From an uncultured Kineothrix sp. (GTDB taxonomy: Bacteria; Bacillota; Clostridia; Lachnospirales; Lachnospiraceae): 37,243 nt of DNA. This document shows positions 1 to 7,378 of this stretch, piece after piece. The notes below the pieces were generated by a model that saw only the letters and a program-made list of their open reading frames with translations, did no database searches and had not been told where the DNA came from. The translations under genes were made by a program, and so were the position numbers. Where the stretch lies: contig CAJUMD010000008.1 in assembly GCA_910587275.1 (NCBI GenBank), forward strand, positions 15,035 to 52,277, read 5' to 3'. Each line of letters opens with the position of its first letter. The stretch's first letter is position 1.

Positions 1-1812
1 TATTGCCTGAAAAAATCCGGGGGGGGGTGTAATGGAAGGGCAAAATGGTGGGACCGGTGCGGCATCCTGTTTTGTGTCTGCGTGACGGTGTATACCCTCA
101 TGGCCGCCTGCTTTGGAAAAGCGGCAGGGGTAACGGAAGGCTGCTCTTATTTAAGCCCTTACAGTGTTTTTCTTGTGGTGTTTCCGTTGTTTTGTATTGT
201 TACGGGACATACGGTATGGCGTTTTCTGGGAAAAAAGGAAATCAGCGGGAAAGAACTTTCATATGTGGCGGTAACGGGCTCCTATTTTGCCGTTTCTTAC
301 GGTTGTGGAATGTCAGGAGGGCTGGTGGAAGGACAGGCATCCATCGGCGTTGCGTTTGCCGCCGCTCTGCTGCTTGACGGTTTCCGGTTCCGGTTTTCGG
401 AAGGGCTGCGGGTATTTGTCCTGTTGGCATGTCTGGTTGTGACGGTGCAGTCGGCAGGGAAGAAAATGACGCATCCCTATTACTGGTGGGGGATGGAAGA
501 ACCGGATGTGTGGCAGTGCAGGGCACAATCCGAAGAACTTGCTCTGCTTAAGGGAATCCGGATGCCGGAGGAAACACTCCGGGTTTATGAGACGGTATCT
601 CATGTGGTGGAGGAATATACGGACAGTGAAGATTCGATTTACTGCTTTCCGCAGATTCCCGTTTTTTACAGTATCTGCGGCAGGAGCGATCCGGGGGTCA
701 GGGCTAAGGTGCAGTGGTTCGACGTTTCGTCTGGAAGCTCCTTAGCGGAAGACAGGGAAGCGCTGTGGAACAATCCGCCGAAGGTGGTCATTCTTTACGA
801 AACCGGGGAGGATGCTTATCTCGGACATGAAAGATTGTTCCGGGGCGGGGGAATTTCACCGACCCGCGAGATGAGGGATTTCCTGATGGATTATGTATGG
901 ACGCAGGGATATACCTTTTACGGGCGGCTGACATCCGCAGGCGGTAACGGTATCCTGCTGTATTATAAAACGGACGGGGATGATACGAGGCGGACGGTGT
1001 GGGAAGGAAAGGGAACCAAGGATTCCCCCTACCGGATAAGCAGTGCGGAGGATTTGCTGTGCTTAAAGCTGCGGGTGCAGGAAGGGAATGATTTTGCAGG
1101 CGCTCATTTCCGGCAGACGCAGGATTTGGATTTGGGCTGTTTGGGAGACTGGAGTCCCATCGGTGAAGTTGGCAGCGGGTTTTACTTCCGGGGGATTTAT
1201 GACGGGTGCGGGCATACGGTAGGGGGAATGCGTTGTACGGGAGACGGGAATAACGGGCTGTTTGGGCAGTTGGGCGGTGTGGTCTGCAATCTTGGGATTG
1301 TGGACAGCAGGGTGCAGGGAAGCTGTACCGGCGTGGTGACCAGCCATGGTCTTGACGGAAACGCGGTGATTGTGAACTGTTTTACGGATGCCGATGTGGA
1401 AGGGCTTAGGGCAGGAGGCATCGCGGATAATTTCGGCGGGAAAATTTGGAATTGCGTCAGCGTCAGCAGGGTGTGCGGAATAGAAAGCGCGGGCGCCGTT
1501 TCTTACGATAACGGCAGCATTTTCCGGGTATTTGCGTTGCAAAGCGCCGTTTCGGCGGGAATTGTGGACCGCTTCGGGAATAAGGAGGTCACTTACTGTA
1601 CGGAAGTATGGCTGGAATCCGCAAATATTCTGTCCGAACTGAACGGAACCGTCGGAAACATCCGGCAATGTGCAGAACATTATATGGAAACCGGGGAGAG
1701 GTATGACAGTGATACCGGATTGGAATATGAACCGTGGATGCAGGAAGTGGATCTGCAGCCATGGGAATTCCGGGAGGGACAGTACTATCCGGTATTACGG
1801 AACGGTATGTGA
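1..1812 (+). CDS. C-terminal part of a membrane glycosyltransferase-like protein with extracellular GLUG-type tail (5' end outside window)
   Basis: The frame is open from base 1, so the gene starts upstream of the window; a GTG at 82 is only an internal codon in a membrane segment. The visible part has about four hydrophobic stretches (roughly nt 67-480), separated by basic cytoplasmic loops. A soluble segment follows (about 480-1000) with CFPQIPVFYSICGR, the kind of sequence seen in the C-terminal soluble part of polytopic glycosyltransferases. From about nt 1003 the protein becomes a beta-repeat surface domain: it opens with GTKDSPYRISSAEDL, continues with FRGIYDGCGHTVGGM and NNGLFGQLGG, and ends in the usual YYPVL. 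This matches GLUG-type repeats of Firmicute surface proteins. The next two genes (GtrA-like and GT-C-like) suggest a role in cell-envelope glycan modification. The acceptor and sugar are unknown. A run of nine G lies near the start of the visible part. Confidence 0.7.
   Translation, partial: YCLKKSGGGCNGRAKWWDRCGILFCVCVTVYTLMAACFGKAAGVTEGCSYLSPYSVFLVVFPLFCIVTGHTVWRFLGKKEISGKELSYVAVTGSYFAVSYGCGMSGGLVEGQASIGVAFAAALLLDGFRFRFSEGLRVFVLLACLVVTVQSAGKKMTHPYYWWGMEEPDVWQCRAQSEELALLKGIRMPEETLRVYETVSHVVEEYTDSEDSIYCFPQIPVFYSICGRSDPGVRAKVQWFDVSSGSSLAEDREALWNNPPKVVILYETGEDAYLGHERLFRGGGISPTREMRDFLMDYVWTQGYTFYGRLTSAGGNGILLYYKTDGDDTRRTVWEGKGTKDSPYRISSAEDLLCLKLRVQEGNDFAGAHFRQTQDLDLGCLGDWSPIGEVGSGFYFRGIYDGCGHTVGGMRCTGDGNNGLFGQLGGVVCNLGIVDSRVQGSCTGVVTSHGLDGNAVIVNCFTDADVEGLRAGGIADNFGGKIWNCVSVSRVCGIESAGAVSYDNGSIFRVFALQSAVSAGIVDRFGNKEVTYCTEVWLESANILSELNGTVGNIRQCAEHYMETGERYDSDTGLEYEPWMQEVDLQPWEFREGQYYPVLRNGM
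19..27 (+). repeat. G9 homopolymer inside the membrane glycosyltransferase-like gene
   Basis: Nine consecutive G residues are read as three glycine codons in the open frame, in a basic loop between two membrane segments. In one of the other frames the run leads straight into a TAA at 30-32, so a one-base slip would end the protein. Such tracts are known slip sites in surface-glycan genes of other bacteria; whether this one varies is unknown. Confidence 0.8.
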
Positions 1813-1818
1813 GGATTT

Positions 1819-2259
1819 ATGATGGAATGGAAACAGGAAAATACGGCTTTGTTTATACAGTTTGTAAAATTCGGAATGGTGGGGTTGAGCAATACCGTCA
1901 TATCCTATGCCCTTTATGCGGGAGGGCTTTTGCTTTTGCGGCGTTTTGGCCTGTTTGGCGGAGCGGATTACCTGGCGGCGCAGACAGTGGCATTTATATT
2001 GAGCGTCCTTTGGTCGTTTTACTGGAACAACCGGTTTGTGTTCCGTTTGGAAGAAGGGGGAAAGCGTTCCCTTTGGAAGGCATTGCTTAAGACTTATGTG
2101 TCTTATTCTTTTACGGGATTGTTTTTGAACGGTATTTTGCTTGTTTTATGGGTAAGGGTATTGCACATTTCGGAATTTGCCGCACCGCTTATTAATTTAC
2201 TGTTCAGTGTGCCGCTTAATTTTCTGATGAATAAATTATGGGCGTTTAAAAGCGGATGA
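1819..2259 (+). CDS. GtrA family membrane protein (polyprenyl-phosphate sugar flippase-like)
   Basis: This 146-residue protein has four membrane helices in the GtrA pattern. It opens with a short cytoplasmic start and FVKFGMVGLSNTVISY in helix 1, has FYWNNRFVFR after helix 2 (the family's conserved N-x-x-x-x-F signature), and ends in LNFLMNKLWAFK. GtrA-type proteins are thought to move polyprenyl-phosphate-linked glucose or related sugars across the membrane for GT-C enzymes. That fits the flanking glycosyltransferase-like genes. The start follows the upstream stop by 6 bases. Two ATG codons are adjacent (1819, 1822), and the GAGGA at 1811-1815 is better spaced for the second. Length and topology match the family. 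The sugar carried cannot be read from the sequence. Confidence 0.85.
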   Translation: MMEWKQENTALFIQFVKFGMVGLSNTVISYALYAGGLLLLRRFGLFGGADYLAAQTVAFILSVLWSFYWNNRFVFRLEEGGKRSLWKALLKTYVSYSFTGLFLNGILLVLWVRVLHISEFAAPLINLLFSVPLNFLMNKLWAFKSG

Positions 2260-2338
2260 TTTCCGTGAAGCGGAAATGGGAAAAAGGGAAGATGGGATAG
2301 AAAAGAATAGGAAAGGGCAAAAGAAGGAGGATGGAAAG

Positions 2339-3877
2339 ATGAAAAGTACGGAAAGCAGGAAAACGGAAAAAAGAAAATACGGCGCCTGTGCCGGTATCCT
2401 GATTTACCTCTATCTATCCCTGCCCACGCTCATTTTCCTTACCGGCTGGCTAAAGTGGTATTTTGCGCTGCCGTTTGCCGCGTTAACGGCTTTTGCCTGT
2501 GTCAGGGCATTTTCGGATTCCGTACAGGAGCGGTGTTTCGTCCTTGGAGGCTGTAATGCGGGAACCTTTTTAAAGGCGGCGCTTCTTATTTCGCTTTGGG
2601 TTTACCTGTCAGGAATCGGGGGATGGTGTTACCAAAACAGCGACCATGAGGTCCGGAATGCGATATTCCGTGCGCTGGTGGAATATGACTGGCCGGTGGT
2701 ATCCCATGGCGGGGACAGGGGGTTGGTTTATTATATCGGATTTTGGCTTCCGGCGGCATGTGTGGGGAAAGTATGCGGGCTGGAGGCAGGATATGCGGCA
2801 CAGTTTATGTGGGCAGTGGCGGGTATTTTTATTGTATATTATCTGATTTGCATATACCGGGGAAAAGCGGATTTGCTGCCGCTTTTGTTTTTGGTGTTTT
2901 TCAGCGGACTGGATTATGCCGGGACATGGATACTTGGGGAGGAAGGGACGGATTTAAGGCTTGCGGCACATTTGGAATGGTGGGCGGCGGACTTTCAGTT
3001 CACTTCCATGACGGCACAATTGTTTTGGGTTTTTAACCAGGCGGTTCCCGCATGGGTGGCGACGGCGGCTGTCCTGGTCCAGAAAAACGGTAAAAATATG
3101 CTGTTTTTGTTGGCGGTTACGATGCTTTCCGCCACCATTCCTTTTGTGGGGTTAATCCCCATTGTGCTTTACCTGTATGCCGGGCGTATCCGCGCGGATC
3201 GGAAAAACGCAAAAGAACTGCTGACATTCCAAAATATGGTGGGTGTATTTGTGGTGGGCATCTGTATGTTCCTGTACCTGTCGGGAAATATCTCCGGCGG
3301 GATGATAGAAAAGGACAATGCACACCTTGTGCTGCAGGAGCCTGCGGCAGGGTGGCTGCGGTATTTTCTGTTTTATTTTTTGGAATTCGGGGTTTACCTT
3401 TATTTTTTGTACCGCTACCGGAAGTCGGATTCCCTGATATGGTTTGTGACGGTTCTTTTATTGGTATGTCCTTTTATTAAAGTGGGGGAAGGACATGATT
3501 TCTGCATGAGGGCATCGGTACCGGCGCTGTTTGTGCTGATGCTGCGGTGTATGGAAACATGGGAGGGCGCCTGGACGGATGTATGTGCGGAAAGCGGCAG
3601 CAGGGAGTGTGCGGATAAGGTTACGGGTGTCCGCACGGCCGGAAAGAAATATTTGTTTGCGGCGTATTGTGCCGTACTGCTTCTCGGGGCGGTTACACCG
3701 TTTAATGAGATACACCGTTCGGTGCGGGAGACGTTTTGGCGGGTGACATACGGGCAGTCCGTCCGGTATCCGGAAATCCGTATCGAAGGGCAGTTGCTGC
3801 GGTACGGAAATTTTTCGGGGGACGTGCAGGGCAGTTTTTTTTACCGGTATTTGGCAGATGTCCATGGGGTTAACTAG
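2339..3877 (+). CDS. polytopic membrane protein, GT-C-like glycosyltransferase candidate
   Basis: I place the start at 2339 (MKSTES, 512 residues), because AAGGAGG at 2324-2330 sits 8 bases upstream; an in-frame ATG at 2276 has no such site. A basic N-terminus is followed by about eleven hydrophobic segments. The first large extracytoplasmic loop carries NSDHEVRNAIFRAL, where acidic residues lie next to a conserved-looking RN-IFR motif. Acidic residues in this loop are the catalytic feature of GT-C glycosyltransferases, which use polyprenyl-phosphate sugars. The C-terminus is a short soluble tail ending near VHGVN. It shares direction with the GtrA-like gene, 79 bases downstream of it. I do not recognise a precise family, so the enzymatic role is inferred from topology and neighbours. 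The palindromic element at 3912 begins 34 bases after the stop. Confidence 0.6.
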   Translation: MKSTESRKTEKRKYGACAGILIYLYLSLPTLIFLTGWLKWYFALPFAALTAFACVRAFSDSVQERCFVLGGCNAGTFLKAALLISLWVYLSGIGGWCYQNSDHEVRNAIFRALVEYDWPVVSHGGDRGLVYYIGFWLPAACVGKVCGLEAGYAAQFMWAVAGIFIVYYLICIYRGKADLLPLLFLVFFSGLDYAGTWILGEEGTDLRLAAHLEWWAADFQFTSMTAQLFWVFNQAVPAWVATAAVLVQKNGKNMLFLLAVTMLSATIPFVGLIPIVLYLYAGRIRADRKNAKELLTFQNMVGVFVVGICMFLYLSGNISGGMIEKDNAHLVLQEPAAGWLRYFLFYFLEFGVYLYFLYRYRKSDSLIWFVTVLLLVCPFIKVGEGHDFCMRASVPALFVLMLRCMETWEGAWTDVCAESGSRECADKVTGVRTAGKKYLFAAYCAVLLLGAVTPFNEIHRSVRETFWRVTYGQSVRYPEIRIEGQLLRYGNFSGDVQGSFFYRYLADVHGVN

Positions 3878-3911
3878 CCCGGCATCATAGCACTTCTTTT
3901 TACTCTACCCG

Positions 3912-4196
3912 GCACGGGAGGGATTTTTTGCGGGGCGGCGGCAGCGGGATTGCCTGTCCCGGATTTTCCGTACTTCGTTTCCGGCGGCGGTTTCTTAGCA
4001 GAATGCAGACACCCAAGGGGAAATGGGCGTGGATGCCCATTTCAGTCCGATGCGGCATGGATGCCGCTTGAGGACGTCCCGCAGTTTGTGACACACTTTC
4101 TCATTCTGTTTAGAAACCTCCAGCCGGAAAAAGTGCACGGAAAATCCGGGACAGGCAATCCCGCTGCCGCCGTCCCGCAAAAAATCCCTCCCGTGC
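3912..4196. repeat. dispersed 285-bp palindromic element, copy A
   Basis: It fills most of the gap between two convergent genes (stops at 3877 and 4206). The outer arms 3912-3971 and 4137-4196 are inverted repeats matching at 59 of 60 positions; the one difference (base 3935) is a G-U pair on the plus-strand transcript. Pairing continues inward less perfectly through the GTTTC...GAAAC region. The centre has two small hairpins: stem 4021-4028/4035-4042 and stem 4052-4057/4062-4067 with loop TGGA. A second copy in the opposite orientation lies at 13034-13319 and a third starts at 37198. No convincing protein is encoded inside. It may also act as a bidirectional terminator. Whether it is a MITE-like mobile repeat or a structured RNA is open. 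Confidence 0.85.
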
Positions 4197-4205
4197 ATCC
4201 CCTTC

Positions 4206-4838
4206 CTATAACTTGCTAAACGCCAGTAAAAGCAGCAAAATCCCCCCGATAACGGAAAAATTAAAATCGGATTTTGCCGCCAACAGTCTTCCAAGTCTGC
4301 ATCCGCCGGATATGGCACACAGGCTGATTAAAAATGTCAGCAGTGCGGCCAAGGGGAGGGAATAGTCCCCGGACGCCGCACCGAATCCTGCGGCGGCGCT
4401 GTCTAAGGAGAGCGCCATGCCTAAGGAGAGCGCTTCGGCGGGAGAGAGGACTTCCACATCGGCGGTGTTGGCGGCTTCGGGCGCCGCGTAAACCGTCAGG
4501 ATGAAGCGGAGGTTTTTGGTTTTCACATGGACTTCCCTGCCGTTAAACCGGTTTTCCCGGATTTTTTTACGGATGGAGCTGTCAAAGAGCTTGATACTCC
4601 CCAGTACGAAAAGGATGGAAAAGGAAAAAAATACGGTACATGCGGGGGGAATGTAAGCCTTAAGGAAATTGCCGGCAAGAAGGGAAGCCATTAAGAGCAG
4701 GTCGGAGAGTAATGCCACGATGACGGTGGATAAAGGGGGGATCTTTACCCGGTCCGCCCCGTAGGCAAAGCCGGCTGCCAGTGCATCCGCGGAAAGCGCT
4801 ATAATCAACAGGATAAGCTGGGATATGGAGCCAGACAA
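4206..4838 (-). CDS. ytaF: YtaF/MntP-like membrane protein (sporulation-associated YtaF type)
   Basis: The protein of about 210 residues has six predicted membrane helices arranged as two related halves. Each half carries the family motif: ALSADALAAGFAYG near the N-terminus and SLGMALSLDSAAAGFGA in the second half. The acidic residue in each motif is the proposed cation-binding position in MntP-type manganese exporters. YtaF is the spore-former relative, of uncertain function. A charged cytoplasmic loop (about residues 85-115) separates the halves. A GTG at 4847 lies directly against the AAGGAAGG Shine-Dalgarno. The TTG at 4838-4836 has 8-base spacing and is therefore my preferred start. The gene converges on palindromic element A and is divergent from the ABC exporter. 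A metal-export role is possible but not shown here. Confidence 0.8.
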   Translation of the reverse strand: MSGSISQLILLIIALSADALAAGFAYGADRVKIPPLSTVIVALLSDLLLMASLLAGNFLKAYIPPACTVFFSFSILFVLGSIKLFDSSIRKKIRENRFNGREVHVKTKNLRFILTVYAAPEAANTADVEVLSPAEALSLGMALSLDSAAAGFGAASGDYSLPLAALLTFLISLCAISGGCRLGRLLAAKSDFNFSVIGGILLLLLAFSKL

Positions 4839-4871
4839 ATCGGTCACCTTCCTTTAATAATTACCAGAGGT

Positions 4872-4901
4872 TTGCTTTATATTATGTAATTATGTTATAA
4901 T
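4872..4901 (+). promoter_or_regulatory. sigma-A-like promoter for the ABC exporter
   Basis: TTGCTT at 4872-4877 and a perfect TATAAT at 4896-4901 are spaced by 18 bp, in an A/T-rich stretch 37 bases upstream of the exporter start. Confidence 0.6.
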
Positions 4902-4910
4902 TGTTTTCAA
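4881..4910 (-). promoter_or_regulatory. sigma-A-like promoter for the ytaF-like gene
   Basis: On the minus strand TTGAAA (4910-4905) and CATAAT (4886-4881) are separated by 18 bp, about 35 bp upstream of the ytaF-like start. It overlaps the plus-strand promoter of the ABC exporter, so the two may compete for polymerase. Confidence 0.5.
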
Positions 4911-4937
4911 ATAGGCATATGGGAAAGAGGAAAAACA

Positions 4938-6698
4938 ATGAATAACAGACAATATAAAACAAAAGAATTGCTGGGGCGGTTCGCTCCTTATTTTAAACCT
5001 TACCGGAAAACGCTGGCGACGGATTTGTTTTGTGCGGCATTGACCACGGTCTGTGAGCTGGTGCTGCCGCTTATCATGCGGTATATCACTAACGAAGGGC
5101 TGTACCGGCTGGCGGAGCTTTCGGTAAGGACCATTGGCGGGCTTGGGTGCCTTTACCTGTTCCTGAGGCTGCTGGATACGGTGGCGAGCTATTACATGGC
5201 AGACATGGGGCATGTGATGGGTGCAAAGATTGAGACGGATATGAGGCGGGATGCCTACCGTCATTTGCAGCAGTTGTCCAACACGTATTATAACAATACG
5301 AAGGTCGGGCAGATTATGGGGCGCATTACCAACGACCTGTTTGACGTGACGGAATTTGCCCACCACTGCCCGGAGGAATTTTTCATTGCCGGAATCAAAA
5401 TCGTGATTTCTTTTGTGATACTGGCGAGAATTAACGTGCTGCTGACGCTGCTTATTTTCCTGATCGTGCCGGTCATGATTGGGGTGTGCATGACGCTGAA
5501 TTTCCGTATGCGCGGGGCGTTCAGTAAACAGAGGAACCAGATTGGGGAATTGAATGCGAGGATTGAGGATAGCCTGCTGGGGCAGAAGGTGGTAAAGGCA
5601 TTTACCAATGAGGAAATGGAGAACCGGAAGTTCGAGCAGGACAACGGGAAGTTTTTGGACATTAAGAAAGAGACGTACCGGTATATGGCGGCGTTCCAGA
5701 CCACGACGAAGGTATTTGACGGTATCATGTACCTCGCGGTGGTGGTCGCCGGGGGTATTTTCATGGTAAAGGGACTTGTGGCGCCGGGGGATTTGGTGGC
5801 TTATACCCTTTATGTCAGTACGATGATTGCCACGATACGCCGGATTATAGAATTTGCGGAGCAGTTCCAGCGGGGTATGACGGGTATTGAGCGGTTTTTA
5901 CAGATTATGGATGCGGACATCGAAATCTTTGATGAGCCGGGGGCGGTGGAAATGCGGCATACGGAAGGAAATATCCGGTTTGAAGGGGTGAGTTTTGAAT
6001 ACCCCGACGACCATAACACCGTCTTCCGTAACCTGAACCTGGAAATAAAGCACGGGGAGAAGGTGGCGGTAGTTGGTCCGTCCGGCGGCGGAAAAACCAC
6101 GCTGTGCAACCTGATTCCCAGGTTTTATGACGTGACGGAGGGCTGTATCCGTGTCGACGGGGAGGATGTCCGGCATTTTACGTTAAAAAGCCTGCGTAAG
6201 AACGTGGGAATCGTGCAGCAGGATGTATACCTGTTTTCGGGAACCATATACGAGAATATCCTTTACGGAAGACAGGACGCATCCAGGGAGGAAGTGGAGG
6301 AAGCGGCAAAGCGGGCGGGCGCCCATGAGTTTATCATGCATTTAAAGGACGGTTATGACACTTATGTGGGCGAACGCGGGGTGAAGCTGTCCGGCGGGCA
6401 GAAACAGCGGATCAGCATTGCCAGGGTATTTTTAAAGAATCCTCCCATTATTATACTGGATGAGGCGACTTCCGCTTTGGATAACGAAAGTGAATTTGCA
6501 GTGGCGAAGTCCCTGGCGCGGCTGTCCGAAGGCAGGACTACGCTGACCATAGCGCACAGGCTTTCCAGCATCCGCAATTCCGACCGGATTCTTGTGCTGA
6601 CGGACCAGGGAATCGTGGAGGAAGGGAACCATGAACAGCTCCTTGGCAAAAAAGGCATTTATTACCAGTTCTATACCACGGCAAACGAGTTGAAATAG
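4938..6698 (+). CDS. ABC exporter, fused membrane domain and ATPase (type IV half-transporter)
   Basis: The 586-residue protein has the standard MsbA/MdlB-type layout. Six membrane helices occupy about residues 25-310. The nucleotide-binding domain has Walker A GPSGGGKTT at 380-388, the Q-loop within VGIVQQDVYLFSG, signature LSGGQ at 484-488, Walker B ending in LDEATSALD with catalytic E509, and the switch histidine H540 in AHRLSS. All catalytic residues are present, so it should be an active exporter. Length is normal for a half-transporter that works as a homodimer or with a partner; no partner gene is adjacent, so a homodimer is likely. The substrate is unknown (lipid, peptide or drug are usual). 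AGAGGAAA precedes the ATG and a sigma-A-like promoter lies at 4872-4901. Confidence 0.9.
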   Translation: MNNRQYKTKELLGRFAPYFKPYRKTLATDLFCAALTTVCELVLPLIMRYITNEGLYRLAELSVRTIGGLGCLYLFLRLLDTVASYYMADMGHVMGAKIETDMRRDAYRHLQQLSNTYYNNTKVGQIMGRITNDLFDVTEFAHHCPEEFFIAGIKIVISFVILARINVLLTLLIFLIVPVMIGVCMTLNFRMRGAFSKQRNQIGELNARIEDSLLGQKVVKAFTNEEMENRKFEQDNGKFLDIKKETYRYMAAFQTTTKVFDGIMYLAVVVAGGIFMVKGLVAPGDLVAYTLYVSTMIATIRRIIEFAEQFQRGMTGIERFLQIMDADIEIFDEPGAVEMRHTEGNIRFEGVSFEYPDDHNTVFRNLNLEIKHGEKVAVVGPSGGGKTTLCNLIPRFYDVTEGCIRVDGEDVRHFTLKSLRKNVGIVQQDVYLFSGTIYENILYGRQDASREEVEEAAKRAGAHEFIMHLKDGYDTYVGERGVKLSGGQKQRISIARVFLKNPPIIILDEATSALDNESEFAVAKSLARLSEGRTTLTIAHRLSSIRNSDRILVLTDQGIVEEGNHEQLLGKKGIYYQFYTTANELK

Positions 6699-6775
6699 GG
6701 CGGAAAAAGGGGACGGGTGGAAAAAAGGGCGGTAACTTTACGTCTGTAAGTTATCGCGCACGGCTATGTTATACC

Positions 6776-6804
6776 TTGCTATTATGGGTCGGCTTTTGTA
6801 TAAT
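6776..6804 (+). promoter_or_regulatory. sigma-A-like promoter upstream of the SDR-like gene
   Basis: TTGCTA at 6776-6781 and TATAAT at 6799-6804 are 17 bp apart. The start codon at 6876 lies about 70 bases downstream. An imperfect inverted repeat (around 6733-6754) lies between the exporter stop and this promoter but lacks a T-run. Confidence 0.55.
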
Positions 6805-6875
6805 AATAATATCTATTCCGGCGCGCGGGGAAAAGATACTTTCAGAATAAGCCAAAAAAGCAAGGAGACAATACT

Positions 6876-7268
6876 ATGTTTCAGAAGAAGATTTGCGTAA
6901 TTGTGGGAGGCGCAAAAGGCAGGGGGCGGAAACTTGTGGAAAAATACGCAGGGGAGAAATACCGTATTGCTTTTATGGATATCGACAAAGAATCCGGCAA
7001 CTCACTAAAAGAAAAGTTAGAAGGGGAATTCGGAAGAAAGGTTTTTTTCTTCAACGGAAATGTAAACAGTGAGGAGGACAGGGAATTATTTGCAGGCGCT
7101 GTGAAGGCACAGTACCGGAAAATTGACTGTCTGTATTACCGTTCAGACATTCGGGACAAAAGAGAAGACAACAGGACTGGAAGCAGAAATAACAGTACCG
7201 GAATGGGAATCGAGGATTTGTTGGGAGAAAGTTTAAAGAAAGGAAGCATTGTCAGGGACATTACATAA
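6876..7268 (+). CDS. shortened SDR-like Rossmann protein, probably a decaying gene
   Basis: The first 75 residues follow the short-chain dehydrogenase/reductase pattern: a beta strand with ICVIVGGAKGRGRKL (the glycine-rich cofactor loop), FMDIDKES after strand 2, and GNVNSEED at the usual D-V position. After IDCLYYRSDIR, where an SDR would have the NNAG motif, the match breaks down. The protein ends at 130 residues after KGSIVRDIT, which resembles the G-x-IVNI-S strand. The catalytic Tyr-x-x-x-Lys part (family length about 250) is absent, and no continuation is visible in 7269-7378. It has its own promoter and a good AAGGAG site, so it is probably expressed. It is most likely a remnant without dehydrogenase activity. 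Confidence 0.55.
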   Translation: MFQKKICVIVGGAKGRGRKLVEKYAGEKYRIAFMDIDKESGNSLKEKLEGEFGRKVFFFNGNVNSEEDRELFAGAVKAQYRKIDCLYYRSDIRDKREDNRTGSRNNSTGMGIEDLLGESLKKGSIVRDIT

Positions 7269-7378
7269 TGGTTCAGGCATATCCGGTTCGTGATGTACGG
7301 TCAGCGAAATGGTGGAAAGTTCCTGAATAAAAGATACAAAAGAAAAAGTGGTTTTACACGACGGAAAGGAGTGTTGGT

